Below, in pieces: positions 40,599 to 49,845 of a stretch of DNA of 64,000 bases; within the stretch, counting starts at the first letter, position 1, and each line of letters opens with the position of its first letter. A program made the position numbers and the translations under genes. This DNA is from JAGQLF01 sp964437465. Lineage in GTDB: Bacteria; Patescibacteriota; Dojkabacteria; J137. The notes beneath the pieces were generated by a model that had not been told where the DNA came from, searched no databases, and worked only from the letters and a program-made list of their open reading frames with translations. The stretch lies in assembly GCA_964437465.1 (NCBI GenBank), contig CAYTGI010000005.1, forward strand, positions 1-64,000, in the 5' to 3' direction.

Positions 40599-40633
40599 TA
40601 CCTTACTACTTAGCTACCTCAGTACATTGGTAC
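40599..40633. repeat. TAC octamer array (5 units)
   Basis: TAC at 40599, 40607, 40615, 40623 and 40631. It begins at the first base after the TAA stop of the preceding gene. Confidence 0.8.
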
Positions 40634-40672
40634 TCTATAGTGACAAACTAATAAAAAGTTGTATAATAAATC

Positions 40673-41005
40673 ATGAACAAACATTTAAAGAAAGTTTTAC
40701 AATTTGGTGTGGGAACATTTTACGTTGCGAGAGACAAGGTTAAGGAGGTTGTACATACTCTTAGAGAAGAGGATGTGTTTAACGAGGAAATGGGCAAGCA
40801 AGTTGTTCAAGGTGCTGTAAAATCAACACAAGAAGGAGTACAGAAAGCAGCTGAATCTATAAAGAAAGCAACAAAGTCTAAAGCAAGTGAGATGGATGTA
40901 AAAGCAACAGAAGCAACAGAAGAAGCTAAGGAAAAAGTGGAAGAAGTTAAAGAAGATGTAAAAGAAACTGCGAAAGATATTAAAGAAAAAGCAGAAGAAA
41001 AGTAG
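40673..41005 (+). CDS. Amphipathic helical LEA/YtxH-like protein
   Basis: 110 residues, almost entirely a Lys/Glu/Ala-rich amphipathic helix with an 11-residue-like rhythm ('EKVEEVKEDVKETAKDIKEK'). The N-terminal 20 residues are mildly hydrophobic ('LQFGVGTFYVARDKV'). It resembles stress-related LEA-like or YtxH proteins; compositional similarity only. Confidence 0.5.
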   Translation: MNKHLKKVLQFGVGTFYVARDKVKEVVHTLREEDVFNEEMGKQVVQGAVKSTQEGVQKAAESIKKATKSKASEMDVKATEATEEAKEKVEEVKEDVKETAKDIKEKAEEK

Positions 41006-41026
41006 TCGGAATTTTTATAAAAACCC

Positions 41027-41055
41027 TTTACTATTACCCCGTACTTTGCTAGAAT
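41027..41055 (+). promoter_or_regulatory. Promoter upstream of rpoB
   Basis: TTTACT (41027-41032), a 17 bp spacer and TAGAAT (41050-41055), about 120 bp before rpoB. Confidence 0.55.
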
Positions 41056-41061
41056 CCCTAA

Positions 41062-41144
41062 GCATGCAAAACTGGTACCAATGCGAGAAGACATCTCAAA
41101 ATAAATAGAAAATTTTTATGAACGCACCGTAGGTGCGGTTTTTT
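41062..41144 (+). ncRNA. Candidate attenuated leader of rpoBC, or small RNA
   Basis: The predicted transcript from 41062 meets a clean terminator at 41123-41144 before reaching rpoB (ATG at 41177). Either rpoBC expression is controlled by read-through, or a separate RNA of about 83 nt is made. No ribosomal-protein binding site such as an L10 leader was recognised. Confidence 0.35.
41123..41144 (+). terminator. Rho-independent terminator in the rpoB leader
   Basis: CGCACC-GTA-GGTGCG stem-loop followed by GTTTTTT, 33 bp upstream of the rpoB start. Confidence 0.85.
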
Positions 41145-41176
41145 GCTTTAATATACATTTTTTAGTACAAACGTCT

Positions 41177-44100
41177 ATGACTCCAAAAAAACGACTCGTA
41201 CTTACAGATAATCCTGTCGATTTAATTGATATTGATCTTCTTGAAGCTCAAAAAAAATTCTTTAGAGAATTCATTGAAAATGGATTCGAAGAACTTTTTG
41301 ATGAGATCAACCCAATCGAAGACTACACTGGCTCAAGCTGGTCTCTGTCTTTTGAGGATGTAAATTGGGAAGATGCAAAGCTTGGCTTTAGAGAAGCTCA
41401 TAATCTAGGTTTATCTCACGACGCGCCTGTATTCGTAACTGTAAAACTGGTAAACAAAAGGACAGGTGAGATGAAGAAACAGAAAATCTTTCTTTGCGAT
41501 ATGCCTTTAATGAGTAATAGAGCATCTTTCATGGTTAACGGAAATGAAAGAGTTGTTGTATTCCAAATAATCAGAAGTGAAGGAATTTTATTCTCAGAAG
41601 CAAAAGCTTCTTCACCTGCCAAAAAAATCTTTTCAGTAAAACTAATGCCAAATAGAGGTAAGTGGTATGAGTTTGAGATGAATAAGTATGGAGTCATGAG
41701 CGTTAAGCTTTTAGAAAAAAGACCAAGAATCCTTCTTACTACTCTACTTCGAGCAATGGGATATGGTACTGATGAAGAATTGAAGAAAATTCTAGAATCA
41801 TCAGATGTTGGAGAAATTAAATATTTAGAAAATACATTAAGAAAAGATCCAACAAAGAGTACAGAAGAAGCTCTTATTGAAATTTATAGAAAATTAAGAC
41901 CAGAAGATTCAATTACTTTAGAAAACGCTCGAGCATTCCTAGACAACATGTTCTTTAATAAAAGAAGATTCTATCTAGGGAAAATTGGTAGATATAAATT
42001 AAATCAAAAGCTTGGATTCACTGAAGATATTAAAATGGAAGATCATTTACTTAAGAAAAAGGATCTTGTGGAAATTGTAAAGGCTTTGATGGAGCTAAAT
42101 AACGGTACAAGACCGATGGATGATATAGATAGTCTTGGAAATAGAAGAGTAAGGGGAATTAACGAAATAGTAAGTGAGAAAATCAGAGTTGGAATGTTAA
42201 TTATGGAAAAGAATATTCGAGATAGAATGAGTACTTATTCTACTGATGAGAAAGTTACTCCTGCAATGCTTGTAAATACAAAACCAGTAATTGCAGCAAT
42301 AAATCAATTCTTCGGAAGCTCTGCATTAATGAGATACATGGATCAAGAGAATATTTTATCTGAGCTTGAAGTAAAGCGAAAAGTAACAGCTGGAGGACCT
42401 AGAGGTCTAACAAAAGAAAGAGCAACTTTCTCAGTTAGAGATGTGCACGATTCTCATTATGGAAGACTTTGTCCTGTAACAACTCCAGAAGGACCTTCTG
42501 TTGGTATGGTTAATCAGTTAGCTGTTTATTCTAAAATAAATGACTTTGGATTCCTTGAAGCTCCATATTATAAAGTTGTTAAGGAATTCAGTGTAAAAGA
42601 AGATAAAGTTTCTGACTTTAAAGGAAGATATATTAGAGAAGATATTAAGGACGGAAGTAAAGTGCTAGCTAAAAAGGGAGATGAGATTAGCACAAAAGTT
42701 GTTGAAGCAGCTAAGAAAGCTGATCTAGATGTTATTCACCTTGTACCATTTATTTCAGATAAGATTGAGTACATGGACTCTGAAACTGAAGCTACATTCA
42801 AAATTGCACCTTACAATGTAGAAAGAGATGAAAATAATAATATTCTTTCAGAGTCTACATATATTAGGTACAACAAAGATTACACAACTGCAAGTCCAAT
42901 TGATATAGATTACATTGATATCTCTCCATCACAGATCTCTGGACTTGGATTAGCATTAATTCCATTCGCTGGAAATGATGACCCAAACAGAACTTTCTAT
43001 GGAGCTAAAACACAAAACCAGGCTGTTCCTTTGATTAAGAATCAATCCCCAATTGTTGGAACAGGATTCGAAAAGGCTGCAGCAAAAGCAAGTGGAAGAA
43101 CTGTTATTGCTGAAGAAGATGGAATTGTATTGGAGGCTGATAGTGCTCATGTAGTTGTTGAATATGGAAGCGGAAAAGGAAAAAGAAAACAAGAATACGA
43201 TGTAGAAAAATTCATTAGAACTAACCAAAACACATGTTTTACTCAAACTACTCTAGTCTTACCTGGAGAAAAGTTTAAGAAAGGAGATATCCTAATCGAC
43301 GGACCTTGTACAGACCAAGGAGAGCTAGCTCTTGGAGTTAATCTTCGAGCTTGTTACATGGTTTGGGATGGATATAACTATGAGGATGGAATTGTAATTT
43401 CAGAAAGACTTGTAAAAGAAGATGCATTAACTTCTATTCACATTCATGAATACACTCAAGAAGTTAGAGAAACAAAATTAGGAAACGAATTAATAACTAA
43501 AGATATTCCAGGAGTTGGAGAAAGAGCTTTAAGAAACTTAGACGAAGAAGGAGTTGTAAGAATTGGGGCAAACGTAGAATCAAATGATATCTTAGTAGGA
43601 ATTATTGCTCCAAAAGGAGAAACAGAGCTAACTGCTGAAGAGAAACTATTGAGAGCGATCTTTGGAGAATACGCTAGAGACGTAAGAGATAACTCACTTA
43701 GAATGCCATATGGTGAAGAGGGTGTTGTTGTTGGAGTACAAGTTCTTGAAAGAGCAAAAGGAGCTAAACTAAATCCTGGAGTTCTAAAACAGGTAAAAGT
43801 ATGGGTAGCTAGAACACATAAAATCTCAGTTGGAGATAAGCTAACTGGATATCACGGAGAAAAAGGACTTATTGCAAAAATAGTTCCTGAAGAAGACATG
43901 CCATACACTGCAGATGGAAGACCAGTAGATCTAGTTCTAGGACCTGCATCTATGATTAGACGTATGAATTTAGGACAGTTAATTGAGACTCATATTGGAG
44001 CATTAGCTGATCAGTTAGGAATTAAAGTAGAAGCACAACCGTTCTCAAGCTACTCTCTTGATCCTCTACTTGAGGAAGCAAAGAAGGCAGGGCTTAAGTA

Positions 44101-44596
44101 TGAAGAAAAGGTTGATCTTTATGATGGAAGAACTGGAGAGAAATTTGATCAAAAAGTAGTTGTTGGGCAAAAATATGTTCTAAAGCTAGACCACCTTGCA
44201 GATCATAAGGTTCACGCAAGATCTACAGGTCCATACACTCTTGTCACACAACAACCTCTAAGAGGAAAAGCACAGATGGGAGGACAGAGACTTGGAGAAA
44301 TGGAAGTTTGGGCATTACAAGCACACGCAGTACCTAATCTACTTCATGAGATTTTAACAATTAAGTCTGATGATGTTGTTGGAAGAGCTGCAGCTTATAA
44401 AGCAATTATTTCTGGACAACCAATTAAATCACCAAATGTTCCAGAATCATTCAATGTTCTTGATAAAGAGTTAGCAGGATTGAATATTAAGATGGATAAG
44501 ATTGACGCTGAATACGATTTTGAGAAAGCTGACATGGCTTTAGAGGAAATTGTTGATTCAGTTGGAAATGATACATCTAGTGAGAAAAGTGAGTAA
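41177..44596 (+). CDS. rpoB: RNA polymerase subunit beta
   Basis: 1139 residues, a compact beta subunit. Conserved blocks: 'RDVHDSHYGRLCPVTTPEGP', 'SGLGLALIPFAGNDDPNR', 'GVNLRACYMVWDGYNYEDGI', 'KISVGDKLTGYHGEKGLIAK' and the C-terminal 'GGQRLGEMEVWALQAHA'. In the rifampicin pocket, residues matching E. coli Q513, H526 and S531 are Arg386, Val399 and Thr404. Part of rpoB-rpoC-rpsL-rpsG; rplJ and rplL, which often precede rpoB, are not here. Confidence 0.98.
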   Translation: MTPKKRLVLTDNPVDLIDIDLLEAQKKFFREFIENGFEELFDEINPIEDYTGSSWSLSFEDVNWEDAKLGFREAHNLGLSHDAPVFVTVKLVNKRTGEMKKQKIFLCDMPLMSNRASFMVNGNERVVVFQIIRSEGILFSEAKASSPAKKIFSVKLMPNRGKWYEFEMNKYGVMSVKLLEKRPRILLTTLLRAMGYGTDEELKKILESSDVGEIKYLENTLRKDPTKSTEEALIEIYRKLRPEDSITLENARAFLDNMFFNKRRFYLGKIGRYKLNQKLGFTEDIKMEDHLLKKKDLVEIVKALMELNNGTRPMDDIDSLGNRRVRGINEIVSEKIRVGMLIMEKNIRDRMSTYSTDEKVTPAMLVNTKPVIAAINQFFGSSALMRYMDQENILSELEVKRKVTAGGPRGLTKERATFSVRDVHDSHYGRLCPVTTPEGPSVGMVNQLAVYSKINDFGFLEAPYYKVVKEFSVKEDKVSDFKGRYIREDIKDGSKVLAKKGDEISTKVVEAAKKADLDVIHLVPFISDKIEYMDSETEATFKIAPYNVERDENNNILSESTYIRYNKDYTTASPIDIDYIDISPSQISGLGLALIPFAGNDDPNRTFYGAKTQNQAVPLIKNQSPIVGTGFEKAAAKASGRTVIAEEDGIVLEADSAHVVVEYGSGKGKRKQEYDVEKFIRTNQNTCFTQTTLVLPGEKFKKGDILIDGPCTDQGELALGVNLRACYMVWDGYNYEDGIVISERLVKEDALTSIHIHEYTQEVRETKLGNELITKDIPGVGERALRNLDEEGVVRIGANVESNDILVGIIAPKGETELTAEEKLLRAIFGEYARDVRDNSLRMPYGEEGVVVGVQVLERAKGAKLNPGVLKQVKVWVARTHKISVGDKLTGYHGEKGLIAKIVPEEDMPYTADGRPVDLVLGPASMIRRMNLGQLIETHIGALADQLGIKVEAQPFSSYSLDPLLEEAKKAGLKYEEKVDLYDGRTGEKFDQKVVVGQKYVLKLDHLADHKVHARSTGPYTLVTQQPLRGKAQMGGQRLGEMEVWALQAHAVPNLLHEILTIKSDDVVGRAAAYKAIISGQPIKSPNVPESFNVLDKELAGLNIKMDKIDAEYDFEKADMALEEIVDSVGNDTSSEKSE

Positions 44597-44606
44597 TTTA
44601 TTTTGG

Positions 44607-44660
44607 ACTAAAGTCTAGTAACTGAAAACTAGTAACTAGAAACTAAATAACTATTAACTA
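44607..44660. repeat. Heptamer array between rpoB and rpoC
   Basis: ACT or TCT starts at 44607, 44614, 44621, 44628, 44635, 44642, then (8 bp) 44650 and 44657, units of ACTAGTA/ACTAGAA/ACTATTA type. It fills nearly the whole 77 bp gap between the two genes. Confidence 0.8.
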
Positions 44661-44673
44661 TTAAATTCGAGCA

Positions 44674-47600
44674 ATGTTAAAAGACTTTAATGCAGTAAAG
44701 ATCTCAGTTGCAAGTCCACAGGACGTAATGAACTGGTCCCATGGAGAGGTAACTAAAGCTGAGACAATAAACTATAGAACATTCAGAGCAGAACCTGGAG
44801 GTCTTATGGCTGAAGAGATCTTCGGACCAACAAAGGACTTCGAATGTTACTGTGGGAAATACAAAAAAATTAGATACAAAGGTATTGTTTGTGATAGATG
44901 TGGAGTTGAAGTAACTCACAAAAGAGTTAGAAGAGAGCGAATGGGGCATATTAAATTAGCAGCTCCAGTTACTCATGTTTGGTTCTCTAATGGAATTCCA
45001 AATAGATTAGCTTTGATTTTAGATATTCCTCAGAAAAAACTTGAAACTGTAATTTACTACGCTCGATACGTTGTTACAGGAGTAAATGAAGAGGAACAGA
45101 AAGCTGCAATAGAAAGTCTTGATGAACTAAAGAAAAATGAAATCACTGAACTATCAGATGAGTTAGAGCAGAAAATTAAAGATATTGAAGAAGAGTTTAA
45201 ACAGTTAGCAGAAGATATTAAAAAGGAAAATAAAGAGGAAGGAAAACAAAAACTTCAGTTAGATAGAAATGAAAACTCAAGAAAGAAAGAAATTGCCCGA
45301 ATAAAGGCTGCATACAAACAAAAACAAGATAATACTGATAAAAAATTCGGAAACATTAAGTCTTTAATTGAAGATATTAAATTAGGATTTACTCTTTCAG
45401 AAGAAGAACACTCAATGTTAGAGGAATATGAATTCTTCTTTTACGATGCTGGAATGGGAGCTGAAGCAATTAAAGAACTTCTTGATGTTTTAAATATTGA
45501 TGTTGAAGTTGCTGAGCTTGAAGAGACAATGAAGACAACTAAGTCTCAACTTAAGAAATCTAAGGTTATCCAAAGAATTAGAATTCTTAAGGGACTTAAA
45601 AAATCAGGTGTAAATCCATCTTGGTTGATTCTAAATGTACTACCTGTAATTCCTCCTGATCTAAGACCAATAATTCAGTTACCTGGTGGTAGATTTGCAA
45701 CTTACGATCTAAATGATTTATATAGAAGAGTTATTAACAGAAACAATAGGTTACAAAGACTTATTAATCTAGGCGCACCTGAGATCATTTTAAGAAACGA
45801 GAAAAGAATGCTACAAGAGTCTGTAGACTCTCTTCTTGACAATAACCATAAACCAGGCGCACCTGCACTAAATACAAGGCAGATGCCTTTCAAATCTCTG
45901 TCAGACATGTTGAGAGGAAAACAAGGTAGATTTAGACAGAATCTTCTTGGTAAACGAGTTGATTATTCAGGTAGAGCTGTAATTGTAGCTGGACCAGATC
46001 TTAAATTCGATGAGTGTGGACTTCCAAAGAATGTTGCACTTGAATTATTTAAACCCTTTGTAATTAGAGAGTTGATTGAAAGAGGTCATGCAGCTAATCC
46101 AACTAGAGCAAAGATGATTTTTGAAGCTAAGGATCCTGAAGTTTGGGATATCTTAGAAGATGTAATTCAAGATAGGCCTGTACTTTTGAATAGAGCTCCA
46201 TCTCTACACAGGTACTCTATTCTTGCATTCTATCCTAAATTGATTGAAGGTAATGCGATTAGACTACACCCGATGGTAGTGCAAGGATTCAACGCTGACT
46301 TCGACGGAGATCAAATGGCGGTACACCTTCCATTGTCAGACAAGGCAGTTGAAGAAGTTAAGGAGAGAATGTTCGCAAAAGACAATATGTTGGCATTAAG
46401 AGATTCAACTCCAATTGTTAATGTGTCTAAAGACATGGCTATGGGAATTTATTTCCTTACTCAGATGAAAGGGGATGAGAAAGATGTAAAAAGAACATTT
46501 GCTAATGATGAGGAATTGCTAACTGCTTACAAGCTAGGCATAGTTAAATTCTATGATCCTGTTAAGTTACTAAGAAATGGAGAGATTTTAATAACTACAG
46601 CTGGAAGATTGATATTTAATAGAATACTTCCGGAAGACTATCCATATCAAAACAAAACATTTGGAAAAGGAGATATTGCTGATCTTTCAGCTGATCTTTT
46701 CCTTAAATACGGTCAAGATATCTCAATTGGGGTACTTGATAAAGTAAAGAACCTTGGATTTGATTATGCAACTGAGTTAGGTATCTCAATATCAATGGGC
46801 GAATTCAGATTTAAAGATAAGAAATTTGTGGAGGATAAATTAGCTGAATATGAAAAGAAAGAACAAGCTCTGCTAGATGATTATTATGATGGAATGATTA
46901 CATCTAAAGAACTAAAAAGACTTAAACAAGATATCTGGTCAGAACATACTGACGAAATTCAAGACCAATTATGGGAAGATGCAAGAGCTGATGAAAATGC
47001 AAGTAATCTAATAGGAATTAATGATTCTGGAGCTGTTCCTGTAGGATGGGCTATGAAACAAATAGCTGGAGTACGAGGATCAGTTTCAAACATGGACGGA
47101 GAGATAGTATCTCTTCCTCTTAAAGGAAACTTTGAAAGAGGTTTAAATAATTTTGAATACTTTGTCGCATCTAAGGCTGTTAGAAAGTCTATGTCTGATG
47201 TTGCTTTGAAGACAGCTGAATCAGGTTATCTAACTAGAAGGCTTGTCGATGTTTCTCAAGATATCATTACAAGAATTGATGATTGCGGTACTGATGATGG
47301 AATCTGGGTTTCAAGAGTTGATTCAGCTAAACAAATGAGTTTTGAATCAAGAGTGAAAGGAAGATATGCAGCAGAAGATATCAAAGATAGTAAAGGAAAT
47401 GTAATTGTTGAGAAAAATGAAGTAATTACAGTTGAAAAAGCTAAACAGATATCCAATGAGGAAAAAATAGAAAAGGTATTCTTAAGAAGTCCGTTAAAGT
47501 GTAGAGTACCTCACGGATTATGCGTTAAATGTTATGGGTATGATAACGGTACTGGAAAACCAGTTGCAATTGGTGAGGCTGTAGGAATAATTGCTGCCCA

Positions 47601-48633
47601 AGCACTTGGGGAGCCTACAACTCAGCTAACACTAAAAAGTAAGTCAGACGCTAGATCAAGAAAATCCGATGTTACTCAAGGTCTTCCTAGAGTTGAAGAA
47701 CTTCTTGAAGCTAGAACTCCAAAAGCATTGGCAGAATTAGCTGACATTGATGGTAAGATCTCAATTATTGAAGACAAGAAAAAAATTATTATTAGAATTA
47801 CTGCTAAAAAAGAAGAAGTTAAAGAGATTGAGCTTGAGGAAAAGGATGAAGTTATTGTTAAAGATAAAGCTTCGGTAAAAACTGGAGAGACTCTTGTTGT
47901 AAAAGGAGATAAAAGCGAGGTAAGAGCACCTTTTACTGGTAAAGTAAAAGTTACAAAAGGTAAGGTTACACTTCACGTTAAAAAAGATATTGAAATCGAA
48001 AAGAAAGTTGATTCAATGGCTAATGTATTAGTCCATGATGGTCAAGAAGTTAAGAAAGGTGAACAGTTAACTTTTGGATCTATCGATCCTAAAGAGCTAG
48101 CATCTTTAAAAGATGTAGAGATTGCACAGAGGTACATAATTGATGGTGTTCAGAGCGTTTATGGAATTCAGGGTATGGAAGTTGATGATAGACACCTTGA
48201 AATAGTTGCAAGACAGATGACAAGATACGTCTTAATTAATGATAGTGGAGACAGTGAGGCTCATTTACCTGGTGATTATGCTGACGTACTAGAAGTTGAG
48301 GCAGAGAATCTGAAACTTCAAGAGGATGGTAAAGCTCAAATAAAGTATGAAAGAGTACTAATGGGTATTACTAATTCATCCATTCGAACAGAGAGCTTCT
48401 TGTCTGCAGCTTCATTCGAACAGCAGGTTAGAGTTCTAACAGACGCTGCTTTAATCGGGAAGGTAGACCACTTGAGAGGATTGAAGGAAAATGTTATAAT
48501 AGGTAGACCTGTTCCACTGGGGAAAGTCTTACTAGAGCAAGATTCGAGTGAAGTCCAAAAAGCTGAGGAACAAACAGCAATTATGGATGCACATGAGAGA
48601 AAATCACAAAATGATTTAAATAAAGCAATATAA
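44674..48633 (+). CDS. rpoC: RNA polymerase subunit beta'
   Basis: 1319 residues. Zinc-binding 'CYCGKYKKIRYKGIVCDRCG', the catalytic 'NADFDGDQMAVHLP' (three Asp binding Mg2+), the second zinc site ('LKCRVPHGLCVKCYGYD') and 'QALGEPTTQLTLK'. The region after the first zinc domain carries a long charged coiled-coil stretch (about residues 145-230), similar to that of other CPR beta' subunits. It follows rpoB after a 77 bp repeat-filled gap. Confidence 0.98.
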   Translation: MLKDFNAVKISVASPQDVMNWSHGEVTKAETINYRTFRAEPGGLMAEEIFGPTKDFECYCGKYKKIRYKGIVCDRCGVEVTHKRVRRERMGHIKLAAPVTHVWFSNGIPNRLALILDIPQKKLETVIYYARYVVTGVNEEEQKAAIESLDELKKNEITELSDELEQKIKDIEEEFKQLAEDIKKENKEEGKQKLQLDRNENSRKKEIARIKAAYKQKQDNTDKKFGNIKSLIEDIKLGFTLSEEEHSMLEEYEFFFYDAGMGAEAIKELLDVLNIDVEVAELEETMKTTKSQLKKSKVIQRIRILKGLKKSGVNPSWLILNVLPVIPPDLRPIIQLPGGRFATYDLNDLYRRVINRNNRLQRLINLGAPEIILRNEKRMLQESVDSLLDNNHKPGAPALNTRQMPFKSLSDMLRGKQGRFRQNLLGKRVDYSGRAVIVAGPDLKFDECGLPKNVALELFKPFVIRELIERGHAANPTRAKMIFEAKDPEVWDILEDVIQDRPVLLNRAPSLHRYSILAFYPKLIEGNAIRLHPMVVQGFNADFDGDQMAVHLPLSDKAVEEVKERMFAKDNMLALRDSTPIVNVSKDMAMGIYFLTQMKGDEKDVKRTFANDEELLTAYKLGIVKFYDPVKLLRNGEILITTAGRLIFNRILPEDYPYQNKTFGKGDIADLSADLFLKYGQDISIGVLDKVKNLGFDYATELGISISMGEFRFKDKKFVEDKLAEYEKKEQALLDDYYDGMITSKELKRLKQDIWSEHTDEIQDQLWEDARADENASNLIGINDSGAVPVGWAMKQIAGVRGSVSNMDGEIVSLPLKGNFERGLNNFEYFVASKAVRKSMSDVALKTAESGYLTRRLVDVSQDIITRIDDCGTDDGIWVSRVDSAKQMSFESRVKGRYAAEDIKDSKGNVIVEKNEVITVEKAKQISNEEKIEKVFLRSPLKCRVPHGLCVKCYGYDNGTGKPVAIGEAVGIIAAQALGEPTTQLTLKSKSDARSRKSDVTQGLPRVEELLEARTPKALAELADIDGKISIIEDKKKIIIRITAKKEEVKEIELEEKDEVIVKDKASVKTGETLVVKGDKSEVRAPFTGKVKVTKGKVTLHVKKDIEIEKKVDSMANVLVHDGQEVKKGEQLTFGSIDPKELASLKDVEIAQRYIIDGVQSVYGIQGMEVDDRHLEIVARQMTRYVLINDSGDSEAHLPGDYADVLEVEAENLKLQEDGKAQIKYERVLMGITNSSIRTESFLSAASFEQQVRVLTDAALIGKVDHLRGLKENVIIGRPVPLGKVLLEQDSSEVQKAEEQTAIMDAHERKSQNDLNKAI

Positions 48634-48641
48634 AGAAAAAT

Positions 48642-49088
48642 ATGGCAAGAATATCGCAACTAACAAGAAAACCTAGAAAACAAAAGAATGCTTTGGTTAG
48701 ATACAAAGGTCTAATGCTTTCTAAGAATACGAAATACAAGGCACTACAGTTCAACTATAATGGTGTTCAGAATAAATTCTATAAGAAATCTAACCCATTT
48801 AAGAGAGGTGTGTGTATTGCAGTTAAAACTATGACTCCTAAGAAACCTAACTCTGCTCTTCGAAAAATAGCTAGAGTAAGACTTTCTAATAAGCAAGTTG
48901 TAACTGCATACATTCCCGGTGAAGGACATAACCTTCAAGAACACAGTGTTGTATTAGTAAAAGCAGGAAGACGACCCGATCTTCCTGGAGTAAAGTACAA
49001 AGTAGTAAGAGGTGTATATGACGCAGCTCCTGTAGAAGCAAGAAGACAAGCAAGAAGTAAGTTTGGAAATAAGAAGCCAAAGGCCTAA
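48642..49088 (+). CDS. rpsL: 30S ribosomal protein S12, with N-terminal insertion
   Basis: 148 residues against 124 in E. coli. The start 'ISQLTRKPRKQKNA' and the core 'TPKKPNSALRKIARVRLSN' and 'PGEGHNLQEHSVVLV' are typical, but about 24 extra residues (roughly 18-50) lie between N-terminus and core. K43 of E. coli is conserved (K67). E. coli K88 in the 'VKDLPG' loop is Pro112 here ('AGRRPDLPGV'), while the Asp is kept. S12 shapes the decoding centre; changes at K88 confer streptomycin resistance in other bacteria. It follows rpoC by 8 bp. Confidence 0.97.
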   Translation: MARISQLTRKPRKQKNALVRYKGLMLSKNTKYKALQFNYNGVQNKFYKKSNPFKRGVCIAVKTMTPKKPNSALRKIARVRLSNKQVVTAYIPGEGHNLQEHSVVLVKAGRRPDLPGVKYKVVRGVYDAAPVEARRQARSKFGNKKPKA

Positions 49089-49095
49089 ATATCCC

Positions 49096-49121
49096 CCCCT
49101 GAAGTAGAAACACTTCAGGGG
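49096..49121. repeat. Perfect hairpin after rpsL
   Basis: CCCCTGAAGT and ACTTCAGGGG form a 10 bp stem around AGAAAC, 8 bp after the rpsL stop. It is followed by AAAAATTGACA, not by T, so it is probably an mRNA 3'-end stabiliser or protein site; a TTGACA follows at 49127-49132 with a poor -10. Confidence 0.6.
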
Positions 49122-49174
49122 AAAAATTGACAATTAAATTACTGGAGAATAAGAGTATTCAGTAAGGAAGTATA

Positions 49175-49203
49175 AAACTTACCTTACGGTAAGTTTTTTT
49201 TAT
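49175..49203 (+). terminator. Rho-independent terminator before the methyltransferase gene
   Basis: AAACTTACC-TTAC-GGTAAGTTT followed by a T run. It ends 16 bp before the methyltransferase start, so it separates that gene from rpoBC-rpsL or acts as an attenuator. Confidence 0.85.
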
Positions 49204-49218
49204 TTATAAAAAACAATT

Positions 49219-49830
49219 ATGAATGAGCATCAAGAAAACACAAGAAGATACTACGATGAAAATGCTGTTAGATGGTCAGATAGGAAGAATCATATGCCAG
49301 ATACAAGCTTCTATAGGGAAGAGTTAGATCGATTTGATGAATTAGCAGAAGGATCAGTTCTTGAGGTTGGTGTAGGTAATGGAAAAGAATCGGCTATTCT
49401 ATCTCAGAATCATGAATATACTGGTGCTGATATATCTGAAGGAATGATTCGAACAGCAAGAGAATATCAGCCACACTTAGAATTTGTACAAGCGAGTGTT
49501 ACTGACTTGAAGTTTGAGGATGATTCTTTTGACAACTTTTTTACTGCTGCTACTCTACTACACATTCCTAGAGTAGAAATGCCCAAAGCACTATCTGAAA
49601 TACGGAGGGTTGTGAAAAATAACGGTATTGGATTTATTAGTTTAAAAGAAGGTGAAGGGGAAGAGGTGCGAGAAAATGAAAATGGAAGGTATTTTTCATT
49701 TTTTAATTCAGATGAATTTAGAGGCATTCTTGAAGATAATGGATTTGAGGTTATAGAATCTGGAGTTAAACCTGATAATAGAGAAGGTAAACCTAATTGG
49801 TTAACTTTTTTTGTAAGAGTAACTAAATAA
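49219..49830 (+). CDS. Class I SAM-dependent methyltransferase (methyltransf_11 type)
   Basis: 203 residues. SAM motif 'SVLEVGVGNGKESAIL', 'YTGADISEGMIRTAREY' (acidic residue for the ribose), 'FDNFFTAATLLHIP' and 'ALSEIRRVVKNNGIGFISLK', the UbiE/methyltransf_11 pattern. The substrate is unknown. It sits between two ribosomal-protein genes, but the terminator in front argues that it need not share their regulation. Confidence 0.85.
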   Translation: MNEHQENTRRYYDENAVRWSDRKNHMPDTSFYREELDRFDELAEGSVLEVGVGNGKESAILSQNHEYTGADISEGMIRTAREYQPHLEFVQASVTDLKFEDDSFDNFFTAATLLHIPRVEMPKALSEIRRVVKNNGIGFISLKEGEGEEVRENENGRYFSFFNSDEFRGILEDNGFEVIESGVKPDNREGKPNWLTFFVRVTK

Positions 49831-49845
49831 TTTATATTTTATAAA

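Noticed and set aside
49127..49155. Promoter for the methyltransferase gene
   Set aside because: TTGACA is perfect, but the best -10 at 17 bp is TAAGAG, and a terminator follows within 25 bp.
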